Both the position numbers and the translations under genes were made by a program. A model generated the notes under the pieces. It saw only the letters and a program-made list of their open reading frames with translations. It did no database searches and had not been told where the DNA came from. A DNA stretch of 29,708 bases from an uncultured Thermomicrobia bacterium. GTDB taxonomy: Bacteria > Chloroflexota > Chloroflexia > Thermomicrobiales > JALYUS01. Location: positions 1 to 29,708 of the forward strand of contig CALBSO010000119.1 of the NCBI GenBank assembly GCA_937968015.1, written 5' to 3'. Within the stretch, counting starts at the first letter, position 1; each line of letters starts with the position of its first letter. Shown piece by piece: positions 1 to 7,455 of the stretch.

Positions 1-34
1 CCGTCCGCGCAAGGCGTACACCAAGCGTGCGAAC

Positions 35-445
35 TTACCAGCACCTACTTAGATCGCGCGCGGCGGACCGTTGCTGCGCCGTGCTATCCACTGATACAAC
101 GAAGACCATCGCCCCTCGTCCATGAAGCGCCGGGAACGCCTCCTGCAGCGCGCGCAGTTGTTGCCGACATTGGTTACAGAGCGCCGACGGCACGAAGGCC
201 AGGATCACCGGGTGGCCGCGCATGGATGCGAGCGACACGACGGTACCGTCGGTTGAGGGAAGTGTGAACTCCGGCGCCGGTTGACTGACACGCACCAGTG
301 GCGTGCGCGCCGACCTCTCCACGACACTACCGATCGTCACTACGGTGGCCAGCGCGATTACCGATACGCCAAGCGCCACGTCCAGCCAACGATCCGTATG
401 GGCGGGCCGTGGCCCGGAGCCCGAGGCGATTACGCGCTTGTCCAC
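35..445 (-). CDS. Membrane-anchored redoxin (TlpA/AhpC-TSA-like), short at the C-terminus
   Basis: The 136-residue product starts with GTG inside the 3' end of the next gene upstream (16-bp overlap), which implies translational coupling. Residues about 19-45 form one membrane anchor (RWLDVALGVSVIALATVVTI). A redoxin N-terminal half follows: PAPEFTLPSTDGTVVSLAS, then a CNQC motif (C-x-x-C) in the place of the resolving/peroxidatic cysteine of TlpA/AhpC-TSA proteins, then a predicted strand VFVVSVDS. The family normally continues for another 50-70 residues with the second half of the thioredoxin fold. Here the frame stops after RDLSRCW and all three minus-strand frames have stops nearby, so the protein is probably truncated or decayed. 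The likely role is an extracytoplasmic thiol-disulfide or peroxide reaction. The fold assignment is fairly sure, activity is not. Confidence 0.7.
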   Translation of the reverse strand: MDKRVIASGSGPRPAHTDRWLDVALGVSVIALATVVTIGSVVERSARTPLVRVSQPAPEFTLPSTDGTVVSLASMRGHPVILAFVPSALCNQCRQQLRALQEAFPALHGRGAMVFVVSVDSTAQQRSAARDLSRCW

Positions 446-1380
446 GTCTGGCCGCCATCGTCACTGCGATAAAAGTGTCCCTGCTGATCGACCACGGCGA
501 CCCGATTCGGCTGCGTGGGGCTAACGGATATCGCGAAGACCGCCGCGCCTGACGGCAATGGCAAGGTATGCCACGTCCCATCCAGCGCGCGCTTGGCGAG
601 TCCCTGCACAGTCCCGGCATAGAGGATGCCGGTGGGATCAACCGCGAGTTGGATCGTTTCCGCTGTCGGGCCGGGTTGCGTCGCCCAGGTCTTGCCGCCG
701 TCGCGACTTTCCGCGATACGTGTGCCGATACCGGCATAAAGATGGAGCGGACTATCCGGCGCGACGGCGAGGCCCATCCCGCTCGACCCGCCTGGTGGCA
801 AGGGCAGTTGCTGCCACTGGTTGCCGCCATCCGTGCTCGTGAAGAGGCCGTTGAAGCCGACGGGCGCCGTGTAGAGGCGCAGCGGATCGGATGGGCTGGC
901 CGTAAACGTGTGGAGGTCGAGTCCCGGCAGGTTCGTCGGCTGATTGCGCCACGTCTTGCCACCATCGGTGCTGACCATGAAGAGGTTGTGTCCAGCGAGG
1001 TACCGTCGGTCCCCACTCGAGGCGGGCATCGCAAGTTGCATCGCGTCGACGTTGCCCACCGACACGTCCCGCCAACTGAGACCGGCGTCATGGCTGATTT
1101 TCAGGCCGGTGTGGTGGCCGAAGAAGATCGTGTTCGGGTCGCCCGGGTCGAAGGCGAGGGAATGGATGTCCTGGGTGTGGAACTGGTACAGCGCCCCCGT
1201 GCTCGGCTCCGATCCGACGCGGGACGTGATCGCCCATACACCGATCGCGATGCCGAGGACGGTTACACCGAGCAGACCGCTGAGGAGCAACCGGCGCTGT
1301 CGCTGCTTGCCTTTCGCTTCTCGCTGCATCCGTTCGCGTTGATTGGGCTGCCTTGTTGGCTTTGTCGCTGTCTTCGCCAT
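430..1380 (-). CDS. Membrane-anchored Asp-box (BNR) beta-propeller protein, F510_1955-type glycosylhydrolase-like
   Basis: This 316-residue protein has a basic N-terminus, one membrane helix at about 31-50 (LLLSGLLGVTVLGIAIGVWA) and then a repeat region. Five Asp-box motifs S-x-D-x-G-x-x-W are visible: SHDAGLSW, STDGGKTW, STDGGNQW, SRDGGKTW and SDDGGQTW. This is the signature of BNR/sortilin/Ycf48-like beta-propellers, and the anchored arrangement matches the group annotated as F510_1955 family glycosylhydrolase. No sialidase catalytic set (Arg triad, Tyr/Glu) is evident, so enzymatic activity is doubtful and a binding or assembly role is as likely. The ATG at 1380 was chosen over an earlier in-frame ATG because GGGAGGT lies 8 nt upstream. 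It is translationally coupled to the redoxin gene. Confidence 0.8.
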   Translation of the reverse strand: MAKTATKPTRQPNQRERMQREAKGKQRQRRLLLSGLLGVTVLGIAIGVWAITSRVGSEPSTGALYQFHTQDIHSLAFDPGDPNTIFFGHHTGLKISHDAGLSWRDVSVGNVDAMQLAMPASSGDRRYLAGHNLFMVSTDGGKTWRNQPTNLPGLDLHTFTASPSDPLRLYTAPVGFNGLFTSTDGGNQWQQLPLPPGGSSGMGLAVAPDSPLHLYAGIGTRIAESRDGGKTWATQPGPTAETIQLAVDPTGILYAGTVQGLAKRALDGTWHTLPLPSGAAVFAISVSPTQPNRVAVVDQQGHFYRSDDGGQTWTSA

Positions 1381-1476
1381 GAACCGACCTCCCGTTATGC
1401 GCACCGATGCGCACGGCAACACATCATCCGCCTACCGCGGCGATGCGGTCAGGCAGGCTGCGTCAGGATCGGGAGA

Positions 1477-1884
1477 TCAGATCAGAAAGACCTGGAGGAG
1501 GGCGCGTCTACGGTCGGGTGGCCAGAACCAGCGCTCGCGCCGGAGGGCGAGGGTCGGTGTCCGGATCGCCATCAATGTGACGATCAGGAGGAGGAGTGGC
1601 ATCAGCGAGCTGAACGGCAGCCGGGTCAGTGCTGCCACAACCCCGGCGCAGATGTGACCGGGGATGCAGAGACTGATAACGCCGCTCGGACATGCACCAT
1701 CACACGGTAGGGCGATGTTCGATCGGCTCGTGGCTGCCATTACCGGCGCGGTCATGCGAAGCGGCATGACCATGATGGCTTGGTGGACGAGCAGCACGAT
1801 GATGAACACCATGGCGACGTGTCGCCACGGGCTTCGCCAGGAAGATTGCTCTCTCATGTGTGTGCCCGCGTCTCGATGCTCCAT
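1477..1884 (-). CDS. Small two-to-three-helix membrane protein, unknown function
   Basis: The product is about 135 residues from the ATG at 1884, or 126 from an ATG at 1857. It has a hydrophobic helix near the N-terminus (HVAMVFIIVLLVHQAIMVM), a cysteine-bearing extracytoplasmic-looking stretch with C-DGAC and SLC-IPGHIC, then helices around GVVAALTRLPF and LMPLLLLIVTLMAI and a basic tail. I do not recognise the family. The four cysteines between helices and the redoxin/Asp-box genes just downstream on the same strand suggest envelope redox or metal handling, but this is only inference. A promoter with its -10 only 7 nt from the ATG at 1884 supports that start and a nearly leaderless message. 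No clear ribosome site is visible. Confidence 0.55.
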   Translation of the reverse strand: MEHRDAGTHMREQSSWRSPWRHVAMVFIIVLLVHQAIMVMPLRMTAPVMAATSRSNIALPCDGACPSGVISLCIPGHICAGVVAALTRLPFSSLMPLLLLIVTLMAIRTPTLALRRERWFWPPDRRRALLQVFLI

Positions 1885-1891
1885 GTCGGCA

Positions 1892-1920
1892 AGTATAGCC
1901 CTGCTACCGATGTCGGGCAA
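1892..1920 (-). promoter_or_regulatory. Promoter, leaderless-type, for the 1.9-kb minus-strand operon
   Basis: On the minus strand TTGCCC (1920-1915) and TATACT (1897-1892) are separated by exactly 17 nt. The -10 ends 7 nt before the ATG at 1884, so transcription would begin at or just before the start codon. It would serve the membrane protein, the Asp-box protein and the redoxin. Confidence 0.6.
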
Positions 1921-1989
1921 ATGAGCATCCGGTGTGTACGATGCGGGCTGCACCCCTGCCATCACCGAACTTCCTCGTGGCAACTGCGT

Positions 1990-2024
1990 AACCCCTACCA
2001 TCGTCTTCCACGATGGTAGGGGTT
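1990..2024. terminator. Perfect 15-bp hairpin terminator after the cupin gene
   Basis: The arms AACCCCTACCATCGT (1990-2004) and its exact complement (2010-2024) enclose a 5-nt loop. It lies directly after the stop of the minus-strand cupin gene (2032). There is no U-tract, so it may act as a bidirectional stem terminator or mRNA 3'-end protector. Confidence 0.75.
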
Positions 2025-2031
2025 CGCCCCG

Positions 2032-2676
2032 TCACTCCCCCGCGACGGTGGGCGCGAGTTCGTTCCAGACGGTTTCCATCGCCTGCAACTGTTTGTAGGT
2101 CGTGTAGATCGAGCGCCACATCGCGTCAATGGCGTCCTTCGCGGCGGCTTTGTCGCCCGCGCTCAATGCGCTCCGCAGGTTCGTCCCCGCTGCTTCCTGG
2201 GCCGCCGCGTTCGCCACAGCCGCATCAGCGAGCGCATGCGCGGCCGCGAGATGATGGGAGAGGAGGGTTTCCGGCGCTTCGGGCGGCGTCGTGCGCGTGC
2301 GGCGTTCCTCGCGCGTCGAGCCGCCATACTGATACGGTAATTTCGTGCCGCCTTCATGATCCCACTGCGTGTGCGTCGGCTCCAGGTGAGGCGTGACGGA
2401 GAGGTAGTAGGTCAGTGGTGTATCCCCAACGACCCGGATTGTGTGCCACTCATCGGCGCGGACGATGCACATCTGCCCCGGCCCGAGGATCGCGGACTCG
2501 CCCGCAATCGTGATCTCCGCCCGCCCTTCGAGAATGAGGTAAATCTCGTGTCCGAGGTCGTGCGTGTGGCCGCCGCCCGCCGTGCCCGGCTCCCTGCGGA
2601 TGATGCGCGCCCGCATCTCCGGTGTGATGAAAATATTGCGGACATCCGTCCGGTAATCGAAGACTTCGAGCGGCAT
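2032..2676 (-). CDS. Cupin-domain protein with helical C-terminal extension
   Basis: The product has 214 residues. The N-terminal half is a cupin_2 barrel with both signature motifs: HTHDLGHEIYLILEG (H-x-H-x4-E-x6-G) and GPGQMCIVRADEWHTI (P-x-G with a trailing His), giving a complete 3-His/1-Glu metal site. The C-terminal 90 residues after RTTPPEAPE are alanine-rich and helical (LLSHHLAAAHALADAAVANA), which a minimal cupin does not have. The start at 2676 was chosen because GGGAGGA sits 6 nt upstream. The earlier GTG at 2691 overlaps that site. The metal-dependent enzymatic or sensing role is unknown. It appears monocistronic, with a hairpin terminator directly downstream. Confidence 0.85.
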   Translation of the reverse strand: MPLEVFDYRTDVRNIFITPEMRARIIRREPGTAGGGHTHDLGHEIYLILEGRAEITIAGESAILGPGQMCIVRADEWHTIRVVGDTPLTYYLSVTPHLEPTHTQWDHEGGTKLPYQYGGSTREERRTRTTPPEAPETLLSHHLAAAHALADAAVANAAAQEAAGTNLRSALSAGDKAAAKDAIDAMWRSIYTTYKQLQAMETVWNELAPTVAGE

Positions 2677-2726
2677 CACGATTCCTCCCACGGATACGTC
2701 GGTAGTTCAGGGAAACGGTGACCCCG

Positions 2727-2732
2727 ATGATA
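2727..2732 (-). promoter_or_regulatory. Possible -10 element for the cupin gene
   Basis: TATCAT on the minus strand lies about 50 nt upstream of the cupin ATG. No convincing -35 is visible at 16-18 nt. Confidence 0.3.
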
Positions 2733-2782
2733 GCAGCATCAGGAGGGAGGTGATGATCTCTCCTCGATACATCGGTCAGGCA

Positions 2783-2799
2783 GCAGAGAGCAGAGAGCA
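2783..2799. repeat. Short heptamer repeat (GCAGAGA) x2.4
   Basis: Two exact GCAGAGA units plus three more bases lie in the gap upstream of the cupin gene. The 7-nt period matches the larger arrays further right, although the unit sequence differs. Confidence 0.5.
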
Positions 2800-2847
2800 T
2801 CCGCGCTCATCGCGCCTGGATATGACAGTTGCGATCACCCTGAATGC

Positions 2848-2868
2848 CGCGCCTGCGACGGAGGCGCG
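2848..2868 (-). terminator. Hairpin terminator immediately after the 2869 stop codon
   Basis: CGCGCCT (2848-2854) pairs with AGGCGCG (2862-2868) across a 7-nt loop, directly abutting the minus-strand stop codon at 2869-2871. Its position supports the reality of the small upstream gene. Confidence 0.55.
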
Positions 2869-3216
2869 TCAGCCGGTCGGCGAGTGATAGTCCGTTCTCT
2901 CCGCGCGGCGCGGCGTCGGTTCGCCCTGTTCCCGGCTCCCCTGATCCTCGCTGGTATGGCGATGCGCGCGCAACCGGAACCGGTCCGCGCGCATTGCCTC
3001 GCGGTTTTCCAGGCGGGCGATCAGTGCGTCAACCTTGCGAACCTCGCGGGTAATTCGCGCGAGCGCGGTAGCGACATAGGCGAGCAACCGGTCGGCATCG
3101 GCAACATTCGCGCGCTTGCGTTGTAACTGCGTGACAGCGAGCAAGGCGACGGTGAGTTGCGTGCGAATCGTGACCAACTCGTCGTGTTCCGTGCTTTCCA
3201 TCTCGTTCTGTCCCAT
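2869..3216 (-). CDS. Hypothetical helical/coiled-coil protein
   Basis: The 115-residue product is not recognised. Residues about 12-75 form a long amphipathic helical region (TIRTQLTVALLAVTQLQRKR, then LLAYVATALARITREV, then KVDALIARLENREAMR) suggestive of a coiled coil. The last 40 residues are polar, charged and probably disordered. It lacks cysteines, signal peptide and membrane helix. Two starts are possible, ATG at 3216 or at 3201, both with weak ribosome sites. The longer is listed. A 12-bp perfect palindrome lies 2 nt upstream of the ATG and a hairpin sits directly after the stop. These flanks, more than the sequence, argue that it is a real transcription unit. Confidence 0.5.
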   Translation of the reverse strand: MGQNEMESTEHDELVTIRTQLTVALLAVTQLQRKRANVADADRLLAYVATALARITREVRKVDALIARLENREAMRADRFRLRAHRHTSEDQGSREQGEPTPRRAERTDYHSPTG

Positions 3217-3218
3217 CT

Positions 3219-3230
3219 CGGCATATGCCG
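3219..3230. promoter_or_regulatory. 12-bp perfect palindrome at the start of the hypothetical gene
   Basis: CGGCATATGCCG is an uninterrupted palindrome ending 2 nt before the ATG at 3216. It is a candidate operator or 5' mRNA hairpin. No binding protein can be named. Confidence 0.35.
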
Positions 3231-3318
3231 TCAGAATGCATCAGGCAAGAGTGCTGCCACAGCATGCGACGGCCCCAACGATCCGCCGTACTGCGCGCCC
3301 ACTCACCGCAGGGTGCAA

Positions 3319-3360
3319 ACGTGCGAAAAGCCGCCCCCCGACGGGCGGCTTTTCGCACGT
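3319..3360. terminator. Perfect 18-bp hairpin terminator
   Basis: The arms ACGTGCGAAAAGCCGCCC (3319-3336) and their exact complement (3343-3360) enclose a 6-nt loop. The stem contains AAAA/TTTT blocks, giving a short U-run in either direction. It ends 14 nt from the stop of the minus-strand gene at 3374 and probably terminates it. Confidence 0.85.
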
Positions 3361-3373
3361 ACCGATTGCCCAC

Positions 3374-3880
3374 TCAGAGTACGAGGGTGGCGAGCACCGC
3401 TTTCGCGAATGGGTCGAGACGGTCAGGGTCGGGGTGTTCGACCGCGACGAGCAGCCCCGCGTTGCGCGTGAGGATGCGCGCGTATGCGCCGAACTGCACG
3501 ACGGTGGGATACGTTGCGTGCGTCAGGCGGTAGCGCCCATAGAGTGTCTCGTACCCGCTGACGGTTATCGTTTCCAGATCACCGAGGATCGTCCCCTCCC
3601 GCTCCTCAATGCGCTCCTTCATCGTCTGGCTGTACCGCGCGCGATTGAGTCGCATCGCCCGATGATAGCCGATCAATTCTACTTCGATCGTGCCATCGCC
3701 CGGTTCACCGCGCCACCGGTACTTCGGCAAGGGGTCTTTCGCCCGCAGGTCGGTGGTTGACGTGAACGTGGCCGGCACGTACATGATGCCCCCACCCGGT
3801 AGGGAGACGCGCTTTGATTCCTCCCATTCGCCCAGTGGTGGCCCATGCAGATCCTGGGCGTTTCGGGATCGCAGTGCCAT
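3374..3880 (-). CDS. Hypothetical 168-residue protein
   Basis: I do not recognise this family. The product is soluble, without signal peptide or membrane helix. An N-terminal polar segment (EWEESKRVSLPGGGIMYVPA) is followed by charged helix-forming sequence (YSQTMKERIEEREGTILGDL). A beta-rich C-terminal part (ITVSGYETLYGRYRLTH, then VVQFGAYARILTRNAGLLVA) ends in DRLDPFAKAVLATLVL. That C-terminal pattern resembles lipoprotein-type PsbP/Mog1-like domains in strand order, but I would not assign it. The ATG at 3880 was chosen because AAGGAG lies 10 nt upstream. A longer open frame continues upstream without a ribosome site. A strong terminator follows. Confidence 0.7.
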   Translation of the reverse strand: MALRSRNAQDLHGPPLGEWEESKRVSLPGGGIMYVPATFTSTTDLRAKDPLPKYRWRGEPGDGTIEVELIGYHRAMRLNRARYSQTMKERIEEREGTILGDLETITVSGYETLYGRYRLTHATYPTVVQFGAYARILTRNAGLLVAVEHPDPDRLDPFAKAVLATLVL

Positions 3881-4014
3881 CAGTGCTTGCTCCTTCCTGG
3901 CCGGGGGTGGGTATGGGATCGCCCAGGCGGCGATCCGCGTCCGGTGAACGGCCCGCCGCCCATGCCACGCACAGAGGGCGACCCGGCGGTCGCCTGCTCC
4001 CCACGGACAATCGG

Positions 4015-4101
4015 TTACGCGCGGTGCGTGAGGGCGCCCCACCAGCGGCGGAGTTTGTCAACGAGTATGGCGGCGCCGGTCGGTTTCGCTTCTGCGGTCA
4101 T
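4015..4101 (-). CDS. Possible micro-ORF (28 residues)
   Basis: An ATG-started frame encodes a 28-residue peptide whose second half is an amphipathic Trp-containing segment (ILVDKLRRWWGALTHRA). The same frame stays open upstream for at least 25 codons, so a GTG or other start could lengthen it. It lies between an extended -10 promoter (4249-4257) and the 3880 gene, all on one strand, so it could be an upstream leader peptide. There is no good ribosome site and no homology I can recognise. Confidence 0.3.
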   Translation of the reverse strand: MTAEAKPTGAAILVDKLRRWWGALTHRA

Positions 4102-4248
4102 TTCGGGACGTACCTGTTCTGCCTCGCAGCGATGCCGGACGCGTCGGTAATGCGCGCGCACTCCTATCGCTGAAGAGAAGGACTCCGTGAGGCTGATACG
4201 AGAATGAGCGTAGCCCGAAAGACCGGGCCGTGTTTCTCTCGCCCCGTC

Positions 4249-4257
4249 AGTATACCA
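4249..4257 (-). promoter_or_regulatory. Extended -10 promoter (TGGTATACT)
   Basis: TATACT (4254-4249) on the minus strand is preceded directly by TGG (4257-4255), the same nonamer type seen before several other genes in the window. No clear -35 is present. It would transcribe toward the micro-ORF and the 3880 gene with a long leader. Confidence 0.45.
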
Positions 4258-4351
4258 CGATCCACGATGCCGCGGAGCGCAAAGTGCAAACTGACGTGGC
4301 CTGCCCGGAGAGCGCCCGGTGTGCCCGGTATCGTTCCGTCCATCCTCAGTC

Positions 4352-5770
4352 TTACCGGAAATAGGAGATGTAGGAGTAGATCGTCAGGCCGATCAGGAAC
4401 CAGAAGGAGAAACGGCGGGGGGCACGGCCGGAGGCAAGCGAGAGGCCAAGCGGGACGAGGAAGTACCAGGTGCGGATGCGCGGCCAAAGGATTAGGAAGA
4501 CCGCGAGCGAATCTGCCCATGCCGCCAGTTCGTCATGGATCGTCCACGCATTGAGCATCATACGGGAACGCCAGATCTCCCGCACTTGCCACGTCGCGAA
4601 CAGCAGCGCGATGATGCCGACGATCGCGGCGGGGGTGTGTGTCGAAAGGCGACCACCGGTAAGCAGCCAGAGCGCCCCGCCAATCACCTTCGCGACAAGG
4701 TTATTCACCCCCCGGCCCGGTTCGTTGACGGTGCTCATCACGCTCCGGTAGCCCGCCCAGTAAGGAAAGAAGGCGCAAACAGCCAGCGCCAGAGTCGCCA
4801 ATGCCAACCGGGCCGCCAGCCACCAGCGTGCCCGGAATGGCGTGCGAAGGAGGAGGCGCAGCCCGGACAGCCCAACAACCGGCAGCGTCGAGTACTTGAT
4901 CAGCGCCGAGACGGTCAGCCCCGCGATGGTGGCGATCGGGCGGGCGCGTGCGAGCAGGAGCGCGCTCCCGAGCATCACCGCAAGGATGAGCACGTCATTG
5001 TGCCCGATGACAATCCCCTCGACGAGCACCATCGGGTTCCACGCGAAGGCGAGATAGTACCACCCCGCCTGCTCCGGCCATCGCTGACGGACAAAGGTGT
5101 AAATCAGCCAGCCATCCAGCAGCGTGAAGGCGAGCGCCACCACCTTGAAGCGGAGGATCATTTCGAGCGGCGCCCGATCGCCGCCGGCGACGAGCGCCTG
5201 TGAAATGAGCGTCCATAAGGGGCCATAGGGCGAGGGAATATCCCGCCAGTAGAGATACGGGATGAGTGGGTCGCCGGGCGCGACACTGCGTGCGGTGCCG
5301 AGATACGGGTTCGCATGATAGATCGTCTCGAATCGGGCGTACATTGCATACGAGAAGGGGTCCGTCGAGAAGAGCGGCGGGACGATCACGGCCATCAGAC
5401 CGAGCACGACCGCACCGGTGAGGATAATGCGATGATCAATCGCCTCACCACGCAGTTTCCAGACGAGCGGCAGGTAGACGAGCCACAAGCCGACAACGCA
5501 GAACCACGCGACCAATGCGAGTTGCGCGGGCGGGAAGGCGGCGAGGGATGGGAAGATCTCGTGGAAGAGTTGGGCGTTGCGCGTGATCTGCTCGTAGGGC
5601 GGGACGGCGGCAGGCCCGATCGGCCAATCCGCCGTGATGGAGGCGAGGACGAAAAGGATGCCGAAGAGGGCGGCGCTGCCTGCGGCGAGGGCGATGGCGG
5701 CCGGCGCACCCGCCTCCGCGTCCAGCGTAAAGATCGCGGCCCGACGCTCTTCAGTAACACTAATCGTCAT
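4352..5770 (-). CDS. GT-C superfamily polytopic glycosyltransferase (polyprenol-phosphate-mannose type)
   Basis: This 472-residue membrane protein has roughly 11-12 hydrophobic helices. After the first two, the loop PPLFSTDPFSYAMYAR followed by HANPYLGT matches the acidic first extracytoplasmic loop of GT-C mannosyltransferases (DPF/Y..Y and NPY motifs). These include MptA/MptB-like and DUF2029/GT87-like enzymes, which transfer sugar from polyprenol-phosphate donors to lipid or wall glycans. A second loop, PSPYGPLW, and the segment AFAWNPMVLVEGIVIGHND are also typical of this group. The ATG at 5770 was preferred over an earlier in-frame ATG because of GAAGG nearby and a leader with a -10 further upstream. 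The acceptor and sugar cannot be deduced. It is followed on the left by a single TCCTCAG unit rather than a clear terminator. Confidence 0.8.
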   Translation of the reverse strand: MTISVTEERRAAIFTLDAEAGAPAAIALAAGSAALFGILFVLASITADWPIGPAAVPPYEQITRNAQLFHEIFPSLAAFPPAQLALVAWFCVVGLWLVYLPLVWKLRGEAIDHRIILTGAVVLGLMAVIVPPLFSTDPFSYAMYARFETIYHANPYLGTARSVAPGDPLIPYLYWRDIPSPYGPLWTLISQALVAGGDRAPLEMILRFKVVALAFTLLDGWLIYTFVRQRWPEQAGWYYLAFAWNPMVLVEGIVIGHNDVLILAVMLGSALLLARARPIATIAGLTVSALIKYSTLPVVGLSGLRLLLRTPFRARWWLAARLALATLALAVCAFFPYWAGYRSVMSTVNEPGRGVNNLVAKVIGGALWLLTGGRLSTHTPAAIVGIIALLFATWQVREIWRSRMMLNAWTIHDELAAWADSLAVFLILWPRIRTWYFLVPLGLSLASGRAPRRFSFWFLIGLTIYSYISYFR

Positions 5771-6088
5771 GGGGCCTTCGGGCAGCGATAGCGACCGCAC
5801 GAGACGTGATCCACGCGGCGAATCGCCGCCAGGAAACCCCTAACAGACTCCGCCGATCTCTGATGGCGCAATACGACACTGTACCGTGCCCTCCTGACGC
5901 TGCGCTGACCCGGACAGGCCGGTCATCCTCGCCGCAAGTTCCGCGCCATACTATAGCAGAGCGGGCGGCAGTCGGCAGCCAGCAGGCAATGAAACGAAAC
6001 CGAAAACCGGCCCTTGAAACCGAGGAAGCGACACGATCAGCGACCGCCCGACTCCCCTGCTCTCGCTCCCATACACTGCCTGCCACTC
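5771..6088. other. Leader region of the glycosyltransferase gene
   Basis: No gene is visible. On the minus strand a -10-like TATAGT (5955-5950) would give a leader of about 170 nt. The leader contains a perfect 7-bp hairpin GCGGCGA/TCGCCGC near 5814-5829. No known riboswitch consensus is recognised. Confidence 0.4.
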
Positions 6089-7081
6089 CTACGGCCACGC
6101 GGGCATACGGGGCAAATCGCTCACTGTCGGCGTCAGAAGTGGCGCGATCATGAAGGTCTCGCCGGGCGGGGCGGTCGTGCCGTACGGGCGCCAACCGAGG
6201 TACGAAGGCCAGTTCTCGTACATGCTGCGGACGATGCCGTTGTTGAGCGCGGAGAGCATCGTGCCGTCACCCAGGGCGATGCCGGCATGACCATTCGGAT
6301 CCGAGCGCTGATCGAAAAAGACGACACTCCCCGCCGGTGCGCGGCCGCGATAGAGCGGGCCGCTCGCCGCGTCGAGCAGGGCGGTCGCGTAGCGCGCGCG
6401 CGCGATGCCCGCCTCGTCCATCACATTGCCGATGTACATCTCGCACCACCCGACCCACGGAACGCCATCCGGCCGGACTTGCTCGCCGAAGTGACGTGCA
6501 GCGGCACGGACAATCGTCAGGTTGCCGCCGGTGCCCGGGTCGTCGAGCAGCACGAGATTCGCAAGGGCCGCGCTCTCCTCCGGGCCTGGGGTGGCGGCGG
6601 GTGTGCCTGTCGGCTGACTCGACGCGGCGGCTGGCATGGTCGGCGTATTCGGAGGATGCGTTGCGGTCGGCGGTACGGTCGGCGCGGGCGTCGTAGGCGA
6701 GGCCGCTCCGGATGTCGCCGTCACCGGGGGCATCTCAGCCGTCGGCGGTTGCAGTGGCATGAGGATCGCCGTGCTGGTGGGCGTCGGTCCTGATGCCGGC
6801 GACGGCGCCGGGGATGGTGGCGACGATGTACCGGGATTGAGTTGCCCCGCCGCGCCGGGTGATGCCGCGGTGGTCGGTGGCGACTGCGCTGTCGCGGGCG
6901 GTGATGGCTGGCTGGTCACGGGTGTTTCAGCCGCGACGCCGCGCGCCGTGAAGAGCAGCACCATGAAGAAAAAACCACCCACGCCGCTACGGAGAACGCA
7001 TCGCCGGAATTGTCGGACCCGGTGAACATCCCACGCACATCCGCGCGTGAACCGGCTGCGACAACCCTTCCCCTGACCCAT
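6089..7081 (-). CDS. Secreted NlpC/P60-like (CHAP-type) hydrolase with Pro/Thr-rich linker
   Basis: The product is about 330 residues. A basic N-terminus leads into a hydrophobic core (GGFFFMVLLFTARGVAA) ending in a plausible signal-peptidase site before ETPV. Residues about 55-175 are low-complexity Pro/Thr/Ala/Ser linker typical of exported wall-associated proteins. The C-terminal 150 residues resemble the NlpC/P60 cysteine peptidase fold: WCEMYIGNVMDEAGI carries the candidate nucleophile Cys, PAGSVVFFDQ precedes the second strand, and NGHAGIALGDG carries the candidate His. A peptidoglycan or other amide substrate is likely but not proven. The start at 7081 is favoured by GAGGGGG 6 nt upstream. 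An earlier ATG at 7147 is possible. The long basic n-region is unusual and leaves the start uncertain. Confidence 0.7.
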   Translation of the reverse strand: MGQGKGCRSRFTRGCAWDVHRVRQFRRCVLRSGVGGFFFMVLLFTARGVAAETPVTSQPSPPATAQSPPTTAASPGAAGQLNPGTSSPPSPAPSPASGPTPTSTAILMPLQPPTAEMPPVTATSGAASPTTPAPTVPPTATHPPNTPTMPAAASSQPTGTPAATPGPEESAALANLVLLDDPGTGGNLTIVRAAARHFGEQVRPDGVPWVGWCEMYIGNVMDEAGIARARYATALLDAASGPLYRGRAPAGSVVFFDQRSDPNGHAGIALGDGTMLSALNNGIVRSMYENWPSYLGWRPYGTTAPPGETFMIAPLLTPTVSDLPRMPAWP

Positions 7082-7224
7082 CCTTGCCCCCTCACCCCGT
7101 GTCCCATTGCCCCGACGGTGCGCGCCTTCCCCAATGTGCCTTGCCACCCGGCCGTACCGCTTCCCGCGCTGCGCCGATTATGTACGTACGCGCGCAAGGT
7201 CTGCACCATAGCAAACACGGGCCA

Positions 7225-7455
7225 TCAGCGCAAGGGCGGTTGCCGCGCGTCATCCGTCAGGTTCAGGAGGCTCCGCACGCCGGTGAATTGCTGACGCATC
7301 GCCGCGGCGGCGGCATCGGCATCGCCACGCCGTACACGATGTTCGGCGCACGAGGCGCGTTTCATGCTCCACGAAGCGACGATCGAGGCGCAGTCCGTCA
7401 AGGGCTGGACGCCGCGTAAACAGTCGGAAGCCATAAAGCAATAACGGACGCCGAG
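7225..7455 (-). pseudogene. Remnant of a GntR-family (FCD/FadR) regulator C-terminal domain
   Basis: Read in two minus-strand frames this stretch gives the last helices of an FCD ligand-binding domain. The first frame gives LLYGFRLFTRRPALDGLRLD followed by RRFVEHETRLV. After a frameshift near 7350, the other frame gives RRGDADAAAAAMRQQFTGVR then SLLN and a stop. The family pattern is R-x-x-V-x-E-H-x-x-L-x-x-A-I-x-x-G-D-A-x-A-A-x-x-A-M-x-x-H-L-x-x-V-R-x-x-L. The winged-helix DNA-binding half and the first FCD helices are missing, and the fragment starts at a palindrome. FCD regulators often control adjacent catabolic operons, so it may once have regulated the flavin oxidase next door. This reading is by eye. 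Confidence 0.55.

Larger units (their letters stand above)
3881..4351. other. Gap with one possible micro-ORF and a promoter
   Basis: No conserved gene is visible. On the minus strand it holds an extended -10 at 4249-4257, a small hairpin (GCCCG/CGGGC, 4213-4228) and a possible 28-residue ORF at 4015-4101. The longer plus-strand frames here have shadow-like composition. A single TCCTCAG unit at 4343-4349 lies 2 nt beyond the stop codon of the glycosyltransferase gene. Confidence 0.5.

Noticed and set aside
568..1710. 380-residue plus-strand open frame
   Set aside because: It lies opposite the Asp-box protein, whose repeated motifs and ribosome site are clear. The plus frame is Arg-rich, low in conserved motifs and crosses two real genes.
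4164..4520. 118-residue minus-strand frame beyond the glycosyltransferase end
   Set aside because: It mostly overlaps the glycosyltransferase gene in another frame and continues into spacer with no ribosome site or motif.
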